Assembly: GCA_022824025.1 (NCBI GenBank)
Contig: JAJEBF010000014.1
Coordinates: 248,001-312,000, forward strand
Origin: Caldilineaceae bacterium
Lineage (GTDB): Bacteria > Chloroflexota > Anaerolineae > Caldilineales > Caldilineaceae
Reading direction: 5' to 3'
Length of the DNA stretch: 64,000 nt
This document shows positions 43,927 to 53,064 of this stretch, piece after piece (position 1 is the first letter of the stretch; the number at the start of each line of letters is the position of its first letter). Made by a program: the position numbers and the translations under genes. Below the pieces are notes generated by a model. The model had not been told where the DNA came from. It was given only the letters and a program-made list of their open reading frames with translations, and did not search any database.

Positions 43927-45009
43927 ATGACCACAGCCTTCGTTTACGATCCGTTTGAGCGATATCATACCTTCCCCGGCCATCCGGAGTGCCATCAGCG
44001 CATGGAAAGCGCTCTGGCCCTCCTGGAAACCGACGGCATACTCGATACGCTTGCCCGCCTGCCCAACGCCCCCGCCTCTATCGATGCAATCCGCGCCGTT
44101 CACAGCGCCTCCTATGTCGAGCAGCTCCAGGCCCTCTGCCAGCCTGTCAACGCATCTGCCGCCAAACCGGTTGCCGCCGCCAGTGCCCAGGATGCCGCGG
44201 CCATGTGGCTCGACCCGGACACCTATCTCTTCGATGCCAGCTACGAAGCCGCCCTGCGGGCCGCCGGCGGTCTACTCCAGTTGACCGACGCGGTAATGAC
44301 AGGTCAGGCCGCGAACGGATTCTCCATGAACCGCCCTCCTGGCCATCATGCCCGCCCCCACGGCGCAAAAGGATTCTGTCTCTTTGGCAACGCTGCGGTC
44401 GCTGCCCGGCACGCGCAGGAGCGGCACGGGGCGCAGCGCATCCTCATCGTCGATTTCGATGTCCATCATGGAAACGGCACGGAAGAAATGTTCTACGATG
44501 ATCCGACCGTGCTCTTCGTCAGCATCCACCAATACCCCCACTATCCCTTCAGCGGCGGCATGGACGACTGCGGCAGCGCCGCCGGCGAAGGCTTCAATGT
44601 GAACATCCCCTTTCCGGAGGGCGTAGGCGATGCCGGTTACCTGGCGGCGGTACGGCAGCTCGTAGCCCCGCTCGCCCGGGAATTCGCTCCGGAAGTGATC
44701 TTTCTGTCCGCTGGCTACGACGGCCACTGGATGGATCCCCTCAGCGGACATCGGCTGAGTGTAACCGGCTATACCGCATTGGCGCGGGAACTCCTTGCCC
44801 TGGCAGAGTCGCTCTGCGGAGGACGCTTAATCTGTGCGCTCGAAGGGGGCTACGACCTGAACGCTTTGCCGCATTGCATCCTGTCTACCCTGCGCGTGCT
44901 CAGTCACAGCCCTGCCTCCGTCAGCGATCCGTTCGGCGCCGTCGAAGGACGCCCTGATGCCGCCGACAAGGTGATTGCAGCCGTCAAACGCCAACTGGGA
45001 ATTCGCTGA
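43927..45009 (+). CDS. HDAC/acetoin-utilisation-family deacetylase
   Basis: From the ATG at 43927 the product has 360 residues and all class II HDAC-like motifs: the tandem histidines H140-H141 in 'RPPGHHARP', metal ligands D178 and H180 in 'VDFDVHHGNG', and D265 in 'LSAGYDGHWMDP'. The loop 'GGYDLNALPHCI' near the C-terminus completes the site. Bacterial members deacetylate acetyl-lysine or acetylpolyamines. The frame continues upstream to 43774, but that part overlaps the previous gene and lacks family similarity. Shine-Dalgarno is weak at this start. Substrate unknown. Confidence 0.9.
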   Translation: MTTAFVYDPFERYHTFPGHPECHQRMESALALLETDGILDTLARLPNAPASIDAIRAVHSASYVEQLQALCQPVNASAAKPVAAASAQDAAAMWLDPDTYLFDASYEAALRAAGGLLQLTDAVMTGQAANGFSMNRPPGHHARPHGAKGFCLFGNAAVAARHAQERHGAQRILIVDFDVHHGNGTEEMFYDDPTVLFVSIHQYPHYPFSGGMDDCGSAAGEGFNVNIPFPEGVGDAGYLAAVRQLVAPLAREFAPEVIFLSAGYDGHWMDPLSGHRLSVTGYTALARELLALAESLCGGRLICALEGGYDLNALPHCILSTLRVLSHSPASVSDPFGAVEGRPDAADKVIAAVKRQLGIR

Positions 45010-45179
45010 AACCTGCCAAATTCGGTAGACTGGCAGCAAGCAACAGGCGCCGGGCGCAGCCCCTCCCCGCGCGCGCGGACCAACAACCATCCCGCAAGCC
45101 CTCTTGCGGACCATTTGCCGCCTGAACGGCCCGGCGAGCATTCAAACCTCCTCGAGTCAACTGCAAGGTAAGAAAGAAA

Positions 45180-45443
45180 ATGCACACCATCATATTGCAG
45201 ACCAAAGCCCGCCAGTCTTCGACCGGAAAGACCTGGCGCATCGAAGTTCTGGGCGACAGCCTCATCAAAGAAGACGTCAAAGTATCGATCGGCGAACTCG
45301 AATACCACCCAGCGAAAGCCGAAAGACGTTCCCTCATCGACATTCTCACGATCATCGAACGACACAACTTTCGTATCTGCCACGTCGAACACAAACCCAA
45401 TGACGACGACCTGGAGGAGTGGATGTTCATCTTGCAAGGATAG
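45180..45443 (+). CDS. Small uncharacterised protein
   Basis: An 87-residue ORF with a purine-rich GGTAAGAAAGAAA leader. The sequence begins with a beta-like segment ('HTIILQTKARQSSTGKTWRIEVL') and continues with a helix ('RRSLIDILTIIERHNFRICHVEH') and an acidic end. It has no membrane segment and no motif I recognise. The gaps on both sides are about 170 nt, so it may be monocistronic. Confidence 0.55.
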   Translation: MHTIILQTKARQSSTGKTWRIEVLGDSLIKEDVKVSIGELEYHPAKAERRSLIDILTIIERHNFRICHVEHKPNDDDLEEWMFILQG

Positions 45444-45612
45444 CGGCGCGGCCTCGGTCCCTGCCTGATCCCTGGCAGCGCCCCTGTTCCTCCGTCTCAT
45501 CCCTTGCTCGGGCCCGGGATCGCTTACGCCGCGCGGCTGCCTACAGCCTCATAACGGACCCAAGAGCTTCGCGCCTGCCGCAATGGCGAAAGCCCCGGAA
45601 AAAGAGACATTT

Positions 45613-46446
45613 ATGTCGACGACACCGCAGATCTTCGCCCATCGCGGCGCCAGCGCCGTCGCCCCTGAAAACACCCTTCCAGCCTTTGAAAAGGCGCTTG
45701 AGTTGGGCGCCGATGGCATCGAGCTCGATGTGCAGGCGACCGCCGACGGCGAGCTCGTCGTGCTGCATGACTTCAGCTTGGAGCGCTCAACCAACGGCGT
45801 CGGCCTCCTGCGCAACCATACCCTGGCCCAGCTCTCCGGAATCGATGCCGGCATCCGCTTTAACCAGTCGTATGCCAACACGCCCATTCCCACTTTAAAG
45901 CAGGTCTTCGATCTGGTTGGTGATCGCTGTATCGTCAACGTGGAAATCAAAAACATGGACTGGGACGGCGGCCCCGAAGCCGGACCCCTCGCCCGCTTGA
46001 TCAAACAGCGAGGACTGTACCAGCAGGTGATCGTCTCCAGCTTCAATCCCTTCTCGCTGCGCAAAGTGCGCCATCTTGACCCCTCAATCCGGCTAGGTTT
46101 CCTCTACTTCACGCAACCCCCGCGTTCGAACGGAGCCAGAGAAAGCCCCGTTATGAGAGTCCTCCGCCTGCCGCTCAAATTCCTCTTTCTCCATCTTACC
46201 CGCCCCTTGTTCGCCAAGGTCATCGCGCCCGAAGCGCTTCATCCCTACTTTGCCTCGATCGATGCGCAATTGGTGGAGACCGCCCGCGCCCGCGGCCAGC
46301 TCGTCAACGCCTGGACTGTCAACAATGGAGAGGAAGCCCGCCGGCTTGCCGGCCTGGGTGTGGATGCCATCATCACCGATGTGCCCGACGAGATCCGCCG
46401 CGAGCTGTCGACTTCCCAATCTCCGGCAGATCCGGCTGCACTCTGA
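45613..46446 (+). CDS. Glycerophosphodiester phosphodiesterase
   Basis: A TIM-barrel GDPD of 277 residues from the ATG at 45613 (AAAGAGA upstream); an in-frame ATG at 45583 would add ten. Catalytic and metal residues are H10-R11 ('FAHRGAS'), E37 and D39 ('DGIELDVQ') and H52 ('LVVLHDF'). The enzyme hydrolyses glycerophosphodiesters, the deacylated forms of phospholipids, to glycerol-3-phosphate and an alcohol. There is no signal peptide, so it acts in the cytoplasm. A hydrophobic stretch near the middle ('RLPLKFLFLHLTRPLF') is unusual and may bind the membrane. Mevalonate kinase follows after 28 nt. Confidence 0.92.
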   Translation: MSTTPQIFAHRGASAVAPENTLPAFEKALELGADGIELDVQATADGELVVLHDFSLERSTNGVGLLRNHTLAQLSGIDAGIRFNQSYANTPIPTLKQVFDLVGDRCIVNVEIKNMDWDGGPEAGPLARLIKQRGLYQQVIVSSFNPFSLRKVRHLDPSIRLGFLYFTQPPRSNGARESPVMRVLRLPLKFLFLHLTRPLFAKVIAPEALHPYFASIDAQLVETARARGQLVNAWTVNNGEEARRLAGLGVDAIITDVPDEIRRELSTSQSPADPAAL

Positions 46447-46474
46447 TTCTGTAGTCCCCCATCATGCCAAGAGT

Positions 46475-47428
46475 ATGAGGTCAACCACCGCAACCGCTCC
46501 GGGGAAAGTCATTCTGTTCGGCGAGCACGCAGTCGTCTACGGGAGACCAGCCATCGCTGTGCCCGTAACGAATGTGAAGGCGACCGCCACACTCACTGAC
46601 GCGCCGGCAAACGCCGGCTGCTCAATCGCCGCCCCGGACATCGGCGCCCATGTCCGCCTGGCCGCCAACCCTTCCGATCCACTGGCCTTGGCCGTGCGCC
46701 TCGCAATCCAGGAGAGTGGTGTCAGCTCGGAGCCGGACTGGCAACTCTCAGTCACGAGCGACATCCCCATCGCCGGAGGATTGGGCAGCGGCGCAGCCGT
46801 CAGCGCCGCCCTGGTGAAGGTCGTCCTCGCCCACTGCGCCCGTTCCCGCAGCTGTCAGCCCGACCTGGAAACCGTCAACCAAATCGTCTTTGCTGTGGAG
46901 AAACTGCATCACGCCAACCCAAGCGGAATCGATAACACCGTTGTCGTCTACCAACAGCCGGTCTGGTACCGCAGGGGGCAAACGCCGCGGCAGTTCGAAA
47001 TCGGCAAACCCTTCCAGCTGATCATCGCCGACTCCGGTGTCGCCAGCTCAACAGCCGCCGTCGTGTCGGACGTCCGCCAGGCCTGGCGGCGTGACACCAG
47101 CCGCTACGACCAGATCTTTGACGGCATCGGCGCAATCGCTGAAGAAGCCAGACAGTCGATTTCTGCCGGCCGCGTAGATTCTCTGGGTGAGTTGATGCAG
47201 GAAAACCAGCGGCTGCTTCGTCTGCTGGACGTAAGCTCCGCTGATCTCGAACGGTTGATTGTAATCGCTGAGGAGTCGGGCGCTGCGGGGGCAAAGCTCA
47301 GCGGAGCCGGCCGCGGAGGAAACGTGATTGCTGTCGCGGCGTCAGAGAAAGTCGTGGAAGTGCGGGAAGCCCTTTTGGCCGGAGGCGCTGCCGGTGTCCT
47401 GGTCGCGCAGGTAAATTCCTATTCCTGA
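46475..47428 (+). CDS. mvk: Mevalonate kinase (GHMP family)
   Basis: The 317-residue GHMP kinase starts at the ATG at 46475. It has motif 1 'APGKVILFGEHAVVYGRPAIAVPV', motif 2 'PIAGGLGSGAAVSAALV', the mevalonate-kinase hallmark 'HHANPSGIDNTVVVY' with its catalytic Asp, and motif 3 'AKLSGAGRGGNVIAVA'. It phosphorylates mevalonate in isoprenoid synthesis, implying a mevalonate rather than only an MEP route. The 3' end overlaps the end of convergent nagA by 10 nt. No other mevalonate-pathway gene is in the window. Confidence 0.93.
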   Translation: MRSTTATAPGKVILFGEHAVVYGRPAIAVPVTNVKATATLTDAPANAGCSIAAPDIGAHVRLAANPSDPLALAVRLAIQESGVSSEPDWQLSVTSDIPIAGGLGSGAAVSAALVKVVLAHCARSRSCQPDLETVNQIVFAVEKLHHANPSGIDNTVVVYQQPVWYRRGQTPRQFEIGKPFQLIIADSGVASSTAAVVSDVRQAWRRDTSRYDQIFDGIGAIAEEARQSISAGRVDSLGELMQENQRLLRLLDVSSADLERLIVIAEESGAAGAKLSGAGRGGNVIAVAASEKVVEVREALLAGGAAGVLVAQVNSYS

Positions 47429-48690
47429 TCGTCGATAACCCGCAACCGCCAGCTGTCCCGAAGATAGGCAAGCCTTCCACCCACCACCGTGGCAACGACC
47501 TGCCCTTCGCCATCCAGCATCGTGAGATCGGCCCTGGCCCCGGCGCGGATACGCCCCACCTCCCGCTCAATGCCCATCGCCTGCGCCTGGGACAGGCTTG
47601 TCACCGGCCATGCCTGCACCAGCGGCCAACCTGTGGCCGACATGAAATTACGCAACGCCGTGTCCAATGTCAGGACCGACCCGGCAAGCGTCCCGTCCTC
47701 CAGCCTGCAGGCGCCGTCCTTTACAATCACCGGCAGTCGCCCCATCTCAAACCGCCCCTCAGGCATGCCGGCAGCCCGGATCGCGTCACTGATCAGGAGG
47801 GTCCGCGTCGGCCCCTTGCAGCGCCCCAATATTCGCATCGCCGCCGGATGGACGTGGATCCCGTCGGCAATGAGCTGCGCGTAAATCCTGTCGTCGCTCA
47901 ACGTAGCTCCCACTGTCCCGGGCTCCCGGTGATGCAGGCCCGTCATCGCATTGTATGTGTGCGTGGCTTGCGAGACGCCCGCGCCGATGGCCGACCGCGC
48001 CTGTTCGTACGTCGCCCCCGTGTGCCCCAGAACGACCCGTACACCCGCCTCAAGCGCCATCTCGACCACCGCCTCCGCCCCCGGAATCTCGGGCGCAAGC
48101 GTGATCATGCGTACAGGCCCCGCCGCCAGCAACGCCTCAAACTCCTCCGCTGACGCGGGGCGGACGTAGGCCGGATTCTGCGCGCCCGGGTGCGCAGGGC
48201 TGATAAAAGGCCCCTCAAGGTGCACGCCAAGGATGCGCGCCCCAACAGCTCCATTTCCCTCGGGCTCGGTCCGGGAAGCGTCTACATAGCGCGCAACATT
48301 CTCGACAGCCGCCAGCGTGGCTGATTGAGACGCCGTAACCGTCGTAGCATAAAATCCGGTTACCCCGTGCCGGACCAGAAAACGGCTGATTGTCTCCAGA
48401 CTCTCTGGCGTCGCGTCCATCACATCAGCGCCGCCGCTGCCATGAATGTGAACGTCGATAAACCCAGGCAGCAGCGTACACTCGCTGCAATCCAGGTTCG
48501 GTTTCGCCAACTGGACCTCTCCTTCCTGCCAGGGACCGATTAAGCCGTCCTCGCAGGTGAGCGAAAACGCTCCGCCAGGAGGCGCAGCCGCCGCTCCGAA
48601 TACGGTGCGGCCTGTCAGGCCCCCTATCCCGCCGATGGCAACCGAACCGGCGCCCCGCCGGCTGTCCAATTCCTTAGCCTGTTTCTCCAC
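47419..48690 (-). CDS. nagA: N-acetylglucosamine-6-phosphate deacetylase
   Basis: The 423-residue amidohydrolase has the metal motif 'LPGFIDVHIHGSGG', 'GVHLEGPFISPAHPGAQ', the zinc histidine in 'VVLGHTGATYEQA', 'QATHTYNAMTGLHHREPG' and the catalytic aspartate in 'LISDAIRAAGMPEG'. It releases acetate from GlcNAc-6-phosphate for cell-wall recycling or amino-sugar use. The first 50 residues include a Gly-rich segment slightly longer than usual. The start is 3 nt downstream of glgB, so both share a transcript; the end overlaps mevalonate kinase by 10 nt. Confidence 0.93.
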   Translation of the reverse strand: MEKQAKELDSRRGAGSVAIGGIGGLTGRTVFGAAAAPPGGAFSLTCEDGLIGPWQEGEVQLAKPNLDCSECTLLPGFIDVHIHGSGGADVMDATPESLETISRFLVRHGVTGFYATTVTASQSATLAAVENVARYVDASRTEPEGNGAVGARILGVHLEGPFISPAHPGAQNPAYVRPASAEEFEALLAAGPVRMITLAPEIPGAEAVVEMALEAGVRVVLGHTGATYEQARSAIGAGVSQATHTYNAMTGLHHREPGTVGATLSDDRIYAQLIADGIHVHPAAMRILGRCKGPTRTLLISDAIRAAGMPEGRFEMGRLPVIVKDGACRLEDGTLAGSVLTLDTALRNFMSATGWPLVQAWPVTSLSQAQAMGIEREVGRIRAGARADLTMLDGEGQVVATVVGGRLAYLRDSWRLRVIDDQE

Positions 48691-48693
48691 GTT

Positions 48694-50703
48694 CTACTCC
48701 CTGCCCGTTGGCAAAGGTCTCCTCCACCTCCAATACAGCACGCCCAGAGGCGGCAATTCCATCAGAACAGACCAGGACGCGCTCTGCCAGCCAACCTCCT
48801 CTGCCTCAAGAGGAAACGGATTGTCAATGCCGCTGCCTCCGTAAATCTCCCAATCACTGTTCAGAATCTGTTCGTAGAAACCCGGCCCCGGCAGCCCGAC
48901 GCGATAGCCATGGCGAGGGACCGGCGTGAAGTTGCATACCACCACAATGCAGCTGTCGCCCGCGGCATCCCGCCGCACAAAACTGGCGACCGAATGGTCC
49001 ACATCCTGGTAATCGATCCATTGGAAGCCGCCCCAGCTCGCGTCCGTCTGATGGAGCGCCCTTTCCCAGCTGTACAGTCTGTTGCTATCCCGCACAAAAC
49101 GCTGCAACCGCCGGTGTTCATCGACCTCGAGCAAATGCCAGTCAAGACTGGCAATCTCCGTCCACTCCCGCCGCTGGCCGAACTCACCGCCCATGAAGAG
49201 CAACTTTTTGCCCGGATGCGCGTTCATGAGCCCATACAGGAGCCGCAAGTGGGCGAACTTCTGCCACACATCGCCCGGCATCTTTTCAAGCATCGACCCC
49301 TTCAGATGAACCACCTCGTCGTGGCTGAGCGGCAGGATGAAGTTTTCGCTGAACGCGTAACTCAGACTGTACGTAACAAGGTGATGATTATAGCGCCGAA
49401 ATAACGGGTCCATCTCAAAAAAGTTGAGCGTATCATGCATCCAGCCCATATTCCACTTGTAATCGAATCCCAGGCCGCCCGTGTATGTGGGTCGCGACAC
49501 CATAGGCCAAATGCTGCTCTCCTCCGCAATCGTCAGAACCCCTGGCGCCCGCTCATGCAGCGCCTCGTTCGTCCTCCGCAGAAACTCGATCGCGTCCAGA
49601 TTCTCGTGACCGCCATATTGGTTCGGAATCCATTCGTCGCCCTCCCTGCTGTAGTTCAGATACAGCATCGAGGCGACCGCGTCCACCCGCAGCCCGTCTA
49701 TGTGACACTCCTCGACCCAGAAAAGGGCGCTCGCAATCAGAAAATTGCGCACCTCGCTGCGCCCATAGTCAAAAATCTTCGTGCCCCAATCAGGATGATC
49801 GCCCCGGCGGGGGTCCTCATACTCATACAGCGCCGCGCCGTCAAAATAGGCCAGCCCGTGCGCGTCTTTGGGAAAATGCGCCGGCACCCAATCCAGAATC
49901 ACGCCGATTTCATTCTGATGGCAGTGGTCTACAAAATACTTGAAATCATCCGGTGTGCCGAAGCGGCTGGTCGGCGCAAAATAACCTGTGCTCTGATACC
50001 CCCAGGAGCCATCAAAAGGGTGTTCTGTAATGGGCAGCAGCTCAATATGCGTGTAGCCCATCTCCTTAACATATGCCACCATCTGGTGCGCCAGATCCCG
50101 GTAGCCCAACACGCGGTTCCCCTCGACGGTTCGACGCCAGCTGCCCAGGTGGACCTCGTAAATGTTCATGGGCTGGTCCAACGCCTGCCGTTTGGCGCGA
50201 TCCGCCACCCACGCCCCGTCACCCCAAGGGTAGCTGTCAAGCGGCCAGATCCGCGAGGCCGTTTCCGGCGGAACCTCCGCGTAAAAGCCGTACGGATCCG
50301 CTTTGTCTATTCGAATGTCCACAAGCGGGAGTTGAATGGAGTACTTGTACTCTTGACCCGCAGCCAGGCTGGCGCAGACTGTGCCGCCGCCTTCCGGGTC
50401 GGGCGTTGCAGGAATAAAGAGTTCCCAGATGCCCTCGCGAACTGACTGCATCGGGTGGACCTGAGGATCCCACCCATTGAAGGACCCAATCACACTGACG
50501 GCCCGGGCATTTGGCGCCCAGACCGCAAATTGCACGCCTCTGACGCCCTCCACCGTTCGAAAGTGCGCGCCGAACCTGCGGTAGCAATAGAGGAAATTCC
50601 CTTCACCAAACAGGTAGGCTTCTTCATCACTAAACCACGACTCGGTCAACAGGCTTCGTCCTTCGCTCACACTCTCGGGGCTTCCGCCAGGCTGCCCCCT
50701 CAA
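48694..50703 (-). CDS. glgB: 1,4-alpha-glucan branching enzyme
   Basis: Up to 669 residues; the annotated start is TTG, and an in-frame GTG 33 nt later (50670) is also plausible. A CBM48 domain ('[24 protein letters not shown]') precedes a GH13 barrel with '[14 protein letters not shown]', the nucleophile region '[12 protein letters not shown]' (Asp), acid 'IAEESSIWP' (Glu) and '[15 protein letters not shown]'. The enzyme adds alpha-1,6 branches to glycogen. The early CBM48 start marks the shorter GlgB type. A GlgA-like synthase gene lies 84 nt upstream and nagA 3 nt downstream. Confidence 0.96.
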   Translation of the reverse strand: MRGQPGGSPESVSEGRSLLTESWFSDEEAYLFGEGNFLYCYRRFGAHFRTVEGVRGVQFAVWAPNARAVSVIGSFNGWDPQVHPMQSVREGIWELFIPATPDPEGGGTVCASLAAGQEYKYSIQLPLVDIRIDKADPYGFYAEVPPETASRIWPLDSYPWGDGAWVADRAKRQALDQPMNIYEVHLGSWRRTVEGNRVLGYRDLAHQMVAYVKEMGYTHIELLPITEHPFDGSWGYQSTGYFAPTSRFGTPDDFKYFVDHCHQNEIGVILDWVPAHFPKDAHGLAYFDGAALYEYEDPRRGDHPDWGTKIFDYGRSEVRNFLIASALFWVEECHIDGLRVDAVASMLYLNYSREGDEWIPNQYGGHENLDAIEFLRRTNEALHERAPGVLTIAEESSIWPMVSRPTYTGGLGFDYKWNMGWMHDTLNFFEMDPLFRRYNHHLVTYSLSYAFSENFILPLSHDEVVHLKGSMLEKMPGDVWQKFAHLRLLYGLMNAHPGKKLLFMGGEFGQRREWTEIASLDWHLLEVDEHRRLQRFVRDSNRLYSWERALHQTDASWGGFQWIDYQDVDHSVASFVRRDAAGDSCIVVVCNFTPVPRHGYRVGLPGPGFYEQILNSDWEIYGGSGIDNPFPLEAEEVGWQSASWSVLMELPPLGVLYWRWRRPLPTGRE

Positions 50704-50787
50704 TAAAGCGCCCGGACCGACGTCCTGCCCGTCAGCGGGCTCTGACCCGGCATCCGGCCATCAATTCTCTGCCCAAACACACTGCGC

Positions 50788-52698
50788 CTACGGACTGCAG
50801 ATCCTGAGCAGACCAGGTAGAAAGCTGGCCTCCACCACCTTCTCCCAACTCATGCTGCTCGCGAGAGCGCTCCCCAACCGCGCCAACTCGGCCTTTTGTT
50901 CCCGGTTTCTGGGCAGCCGTTCGAATATCTCCATCGCGGCGGCGCTTGCGCGGCCCGCTTCAATTCTGCCCCGGGTCTCCCGGCCAATCGCAAGCGCATC
51001 CTGAGGAGATTCAAGCGCCTGCTCTTCAGGCAGACCAATGTAGTCAGCTACGACCACCGGAAATGCGCTATTGTCGAAAACGGACCCCATCGCCCCGCCG
51101 TGAGGCAGAATCATGCCGCTCGCTTCGCCCCCGCGCGGTCCGGCGTCCTTCTCCGCTGGCAAAAGTCCCTGCTGAATTAGGTCCTCCGCTGCTTGCTGCA
51201 CAAAACCAATGCAACCGCACGCGCTGCTGACGCAGGAGAGCGCTCCGAAATTCAGTGGTTCAATCTGCGCAATCCCAAATGGCTCGTAAATGCTCTGCCC
51301 AAACTCAAGATCGCTGCCCCGGCGAATGTCCCCGAACTCCATGGCGGCCGGCATTCGGGCCCCGCACCGGTCCTGACTCCAGCCAAACTGGTTGACGAAA
51401 ATGATGCGGCTGCTGCTCGCCGAATGGTTGAATGGTTCGACATCGTCGAAGAAGAAGGGCGCCTCCTCCCCAACCAGGTCCCCGTTGTCCCCGCGATGGC
51501 CCACGGGCCACCCATATTCACTCTCCCAACTCAGTACTTGCGCCGGCTCTCTGCCCGACGGTGCGCTGGTCGCAAGCACAAGCAGCGCCGCCTTCTTGCC
51601 TGCAGATTCCAATAACCTGTCCAGTTGGCTCATGACCAGCACGTCTCGCCACAACGCCTTGGACAATACCATGCGCGCCACATGCGTGAACACAAAATCC
51701 GGCCTGAATCCCGTCAACGCCATGCAATAGTCCTGCAAACGGCCCTTGGAACCCTCCTGATCTGCCGCTGAGATCTCCTCCGCCCTGATCCCGTTATAGA
51801 CCAGGTCAATTCTGCAATTGGCGAATGTGCCACCCAAAAATCGCAGCTCCTCGCGCACCGCGTCCCCTACAGCAAAAATAGCGTCACAGTGAACCGCCTG
51901 CCGTACAATGGCATGTTTGAAAAACGCGCTCTGGTCGCCAAAAACCGTGTCCAGCGGCAAATGGGACTCCCGCGCACGCAAGAGCGCATTGTAGAAGCGA
52001 GTATCGTGCCCTTCGTGTCCCTCCACCAGCAGCCGGGCTGTCGCCGCTTCATGTGCGTAAAATACTGTGCGCCACTGCTCCGGTTCGCTTAACTGCGCCG
52101 CAAACGCGACCGGCAAGCCCAGCCACTCGTGAGCGATAATCACCCGCTCGTGCGGCGCCAACCCGCTGTCAACCCCAAGCGCCTTGAGGCCGGAAAAGAG
52201 CGGCTGCGCAATCGAAACATACAGGTTATACTCCTGATCATCGCTGTAGCGATGGCTCTCTAGCCCGTAGTTTTCCCAGAGAAAGTAGCGAAAACTGTCC
52301 GCCTCTCCCGTATGTGGATCACTGGCATCGACCAGAAGGACTTCATGCTCCGCTTCTCCGAACCGACGCAGTCCATACAACAGCGCCACCTGGTAAGTCT
52401 GCTCCACCTCGCGCAATGCCTGCTGGACAGGCTCGCTTACGCCGTAGAATATGCCATGCAGGCTGCTGTACCGGATCTGTACGCCCAGCGCCGGGTCACT
52501 CAATCGCTCCATTTGCGCAGGATCCAAGCCAAACATCGGGCCCACCAGAACTGTCCGGCCCACCCTCTCGTTATATGATTTCGCGCCCAAAATCCCATCC
52601 AGCACCGAACCGATGCCACCGACCTTCGCGCCGGCTTCATGGGTTGCGTGCACAACAAGCGCAATTGAATCGGACACTGCCAAATCTCCATCGCTCAT
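50788..52698 (-). CDS. Divergent glycogen/starch synthase-like glycosyltransferase
   Basis: From the ATG at 52698 the product has 636 residues (an ATG at 52716 would add six). The N-terminus 'ATHEAGAKVGGIGSVLDGIL' corresponds to the K.GGLGDV ADP-glucose-binding loop of GT5 synthases, and 'QSIYEPFGIAQIEPLNFGALSCVSSACG' matches the C-terminal EPFG.....E catalytic segment of GT3/GT5 enzymes. At 636 residues it is longer than bacterial GlgA (about 480) and the central part is divergent. With glgB just downstream it probably elongates glycogen; donor specificity cannot be judged. Confidence 0.8.
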   Translation of the reverse strand: MSDGDLAVSDSIALVVHATHEAGAKVGGIGSVLDGILGAKSYNERVGRTVLVGPMFGLDPAQMERLSDPALGVQIRYSSLHGIFYGVSEPVQQALREVEQTYQVALLYGLRRFGEAEHEVLLVDASDPHTGEADSFRYFLWENYGLESHRYSDDQEYNLYVSIAQPLFSGLKALGVDSGLAPHERVIIAHEWLGLPVAFAAQLSEPEQWRTVFYAHEAATARLLVEGHEGHDTRFYNALLRARESHLPLDTVFGDQSAFFKHAIVRQAVHCDAIFAVGDAVREELRFLGGTFANCRIDLVYNGIRAEEISAADQEGSKGRLQDYCMALTGFRPDFVFTHVARMVLSKALWRDVLVMSQLDRLLESAGKKAALLVLATSAPSGREPAQVLSWESEYGWPVGHRGDNGDLVGEEAPFFFDDVEPFNHSASSSRIIFVNQFGWSQDRCGARMPAAMEFGDIRRGSDLEFGQSIYEPFGIAQIEPLNFGALSCVSSACGCIGFVQQAAEDLIQQGLLPAEKDAGPRGGEASGMILPHGGAMGSVFDNSAFPVVVADYIGLPEEQALESPQDALAIGRETRGRIEAGRASAAAMEIFERLPRNREQKAELARLGSALASSMSWEKVVEASFLPGLLRICSP

Positions 52699-52716
52699 TC
52701 GGTTCGCCCCAATCAT

Positions 52717-53064
52717 AGCACAGGAGATTGAGTGCCAGCGAATGAGAGTCTCCGACCATGACCGCGCCCTTTCCCCCCTCCGCCCCCCTATATGCTCGCC
52801 CCCCAGCCCCTACCTCACCGTCTACCCCCTGTAGGGGGGCCCCCGGTGAGCGCCCTCCCCGTCGATCCGCCATGTGCCGTCCCCGCGGCGTCTGCCCGCC
52901 CCGCCACCCACTGACCACTGTCGAATCGCTGCAGAAATCCAAACGTCGCTGAAAACTCACCCTATTGCGGACCGCGCCCTCGTTCCCCTATACATTGAGA
53001 GTTAGGCCAATCTGTGCTATTGTTGCCACCGTGTCCCCGCCTGCAACAGTAAAGAGGTCTGCTG
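52717..53064. repeat. Intergenic region with repeat family member, copy C
   Basis: No gene is seen in these 348 bp. The sequence holds CCCCTGTAGGGG (52827-52838), a 'CCGCCACCCACTGACCACTG' block at 52901-52920 shared in near-identical form with 36552-36571, and long C/T runs. It therefore belongs to the same family as the stretches at 34.3 and 36.6 kb, though in shortened form. Confidence 0.55.
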
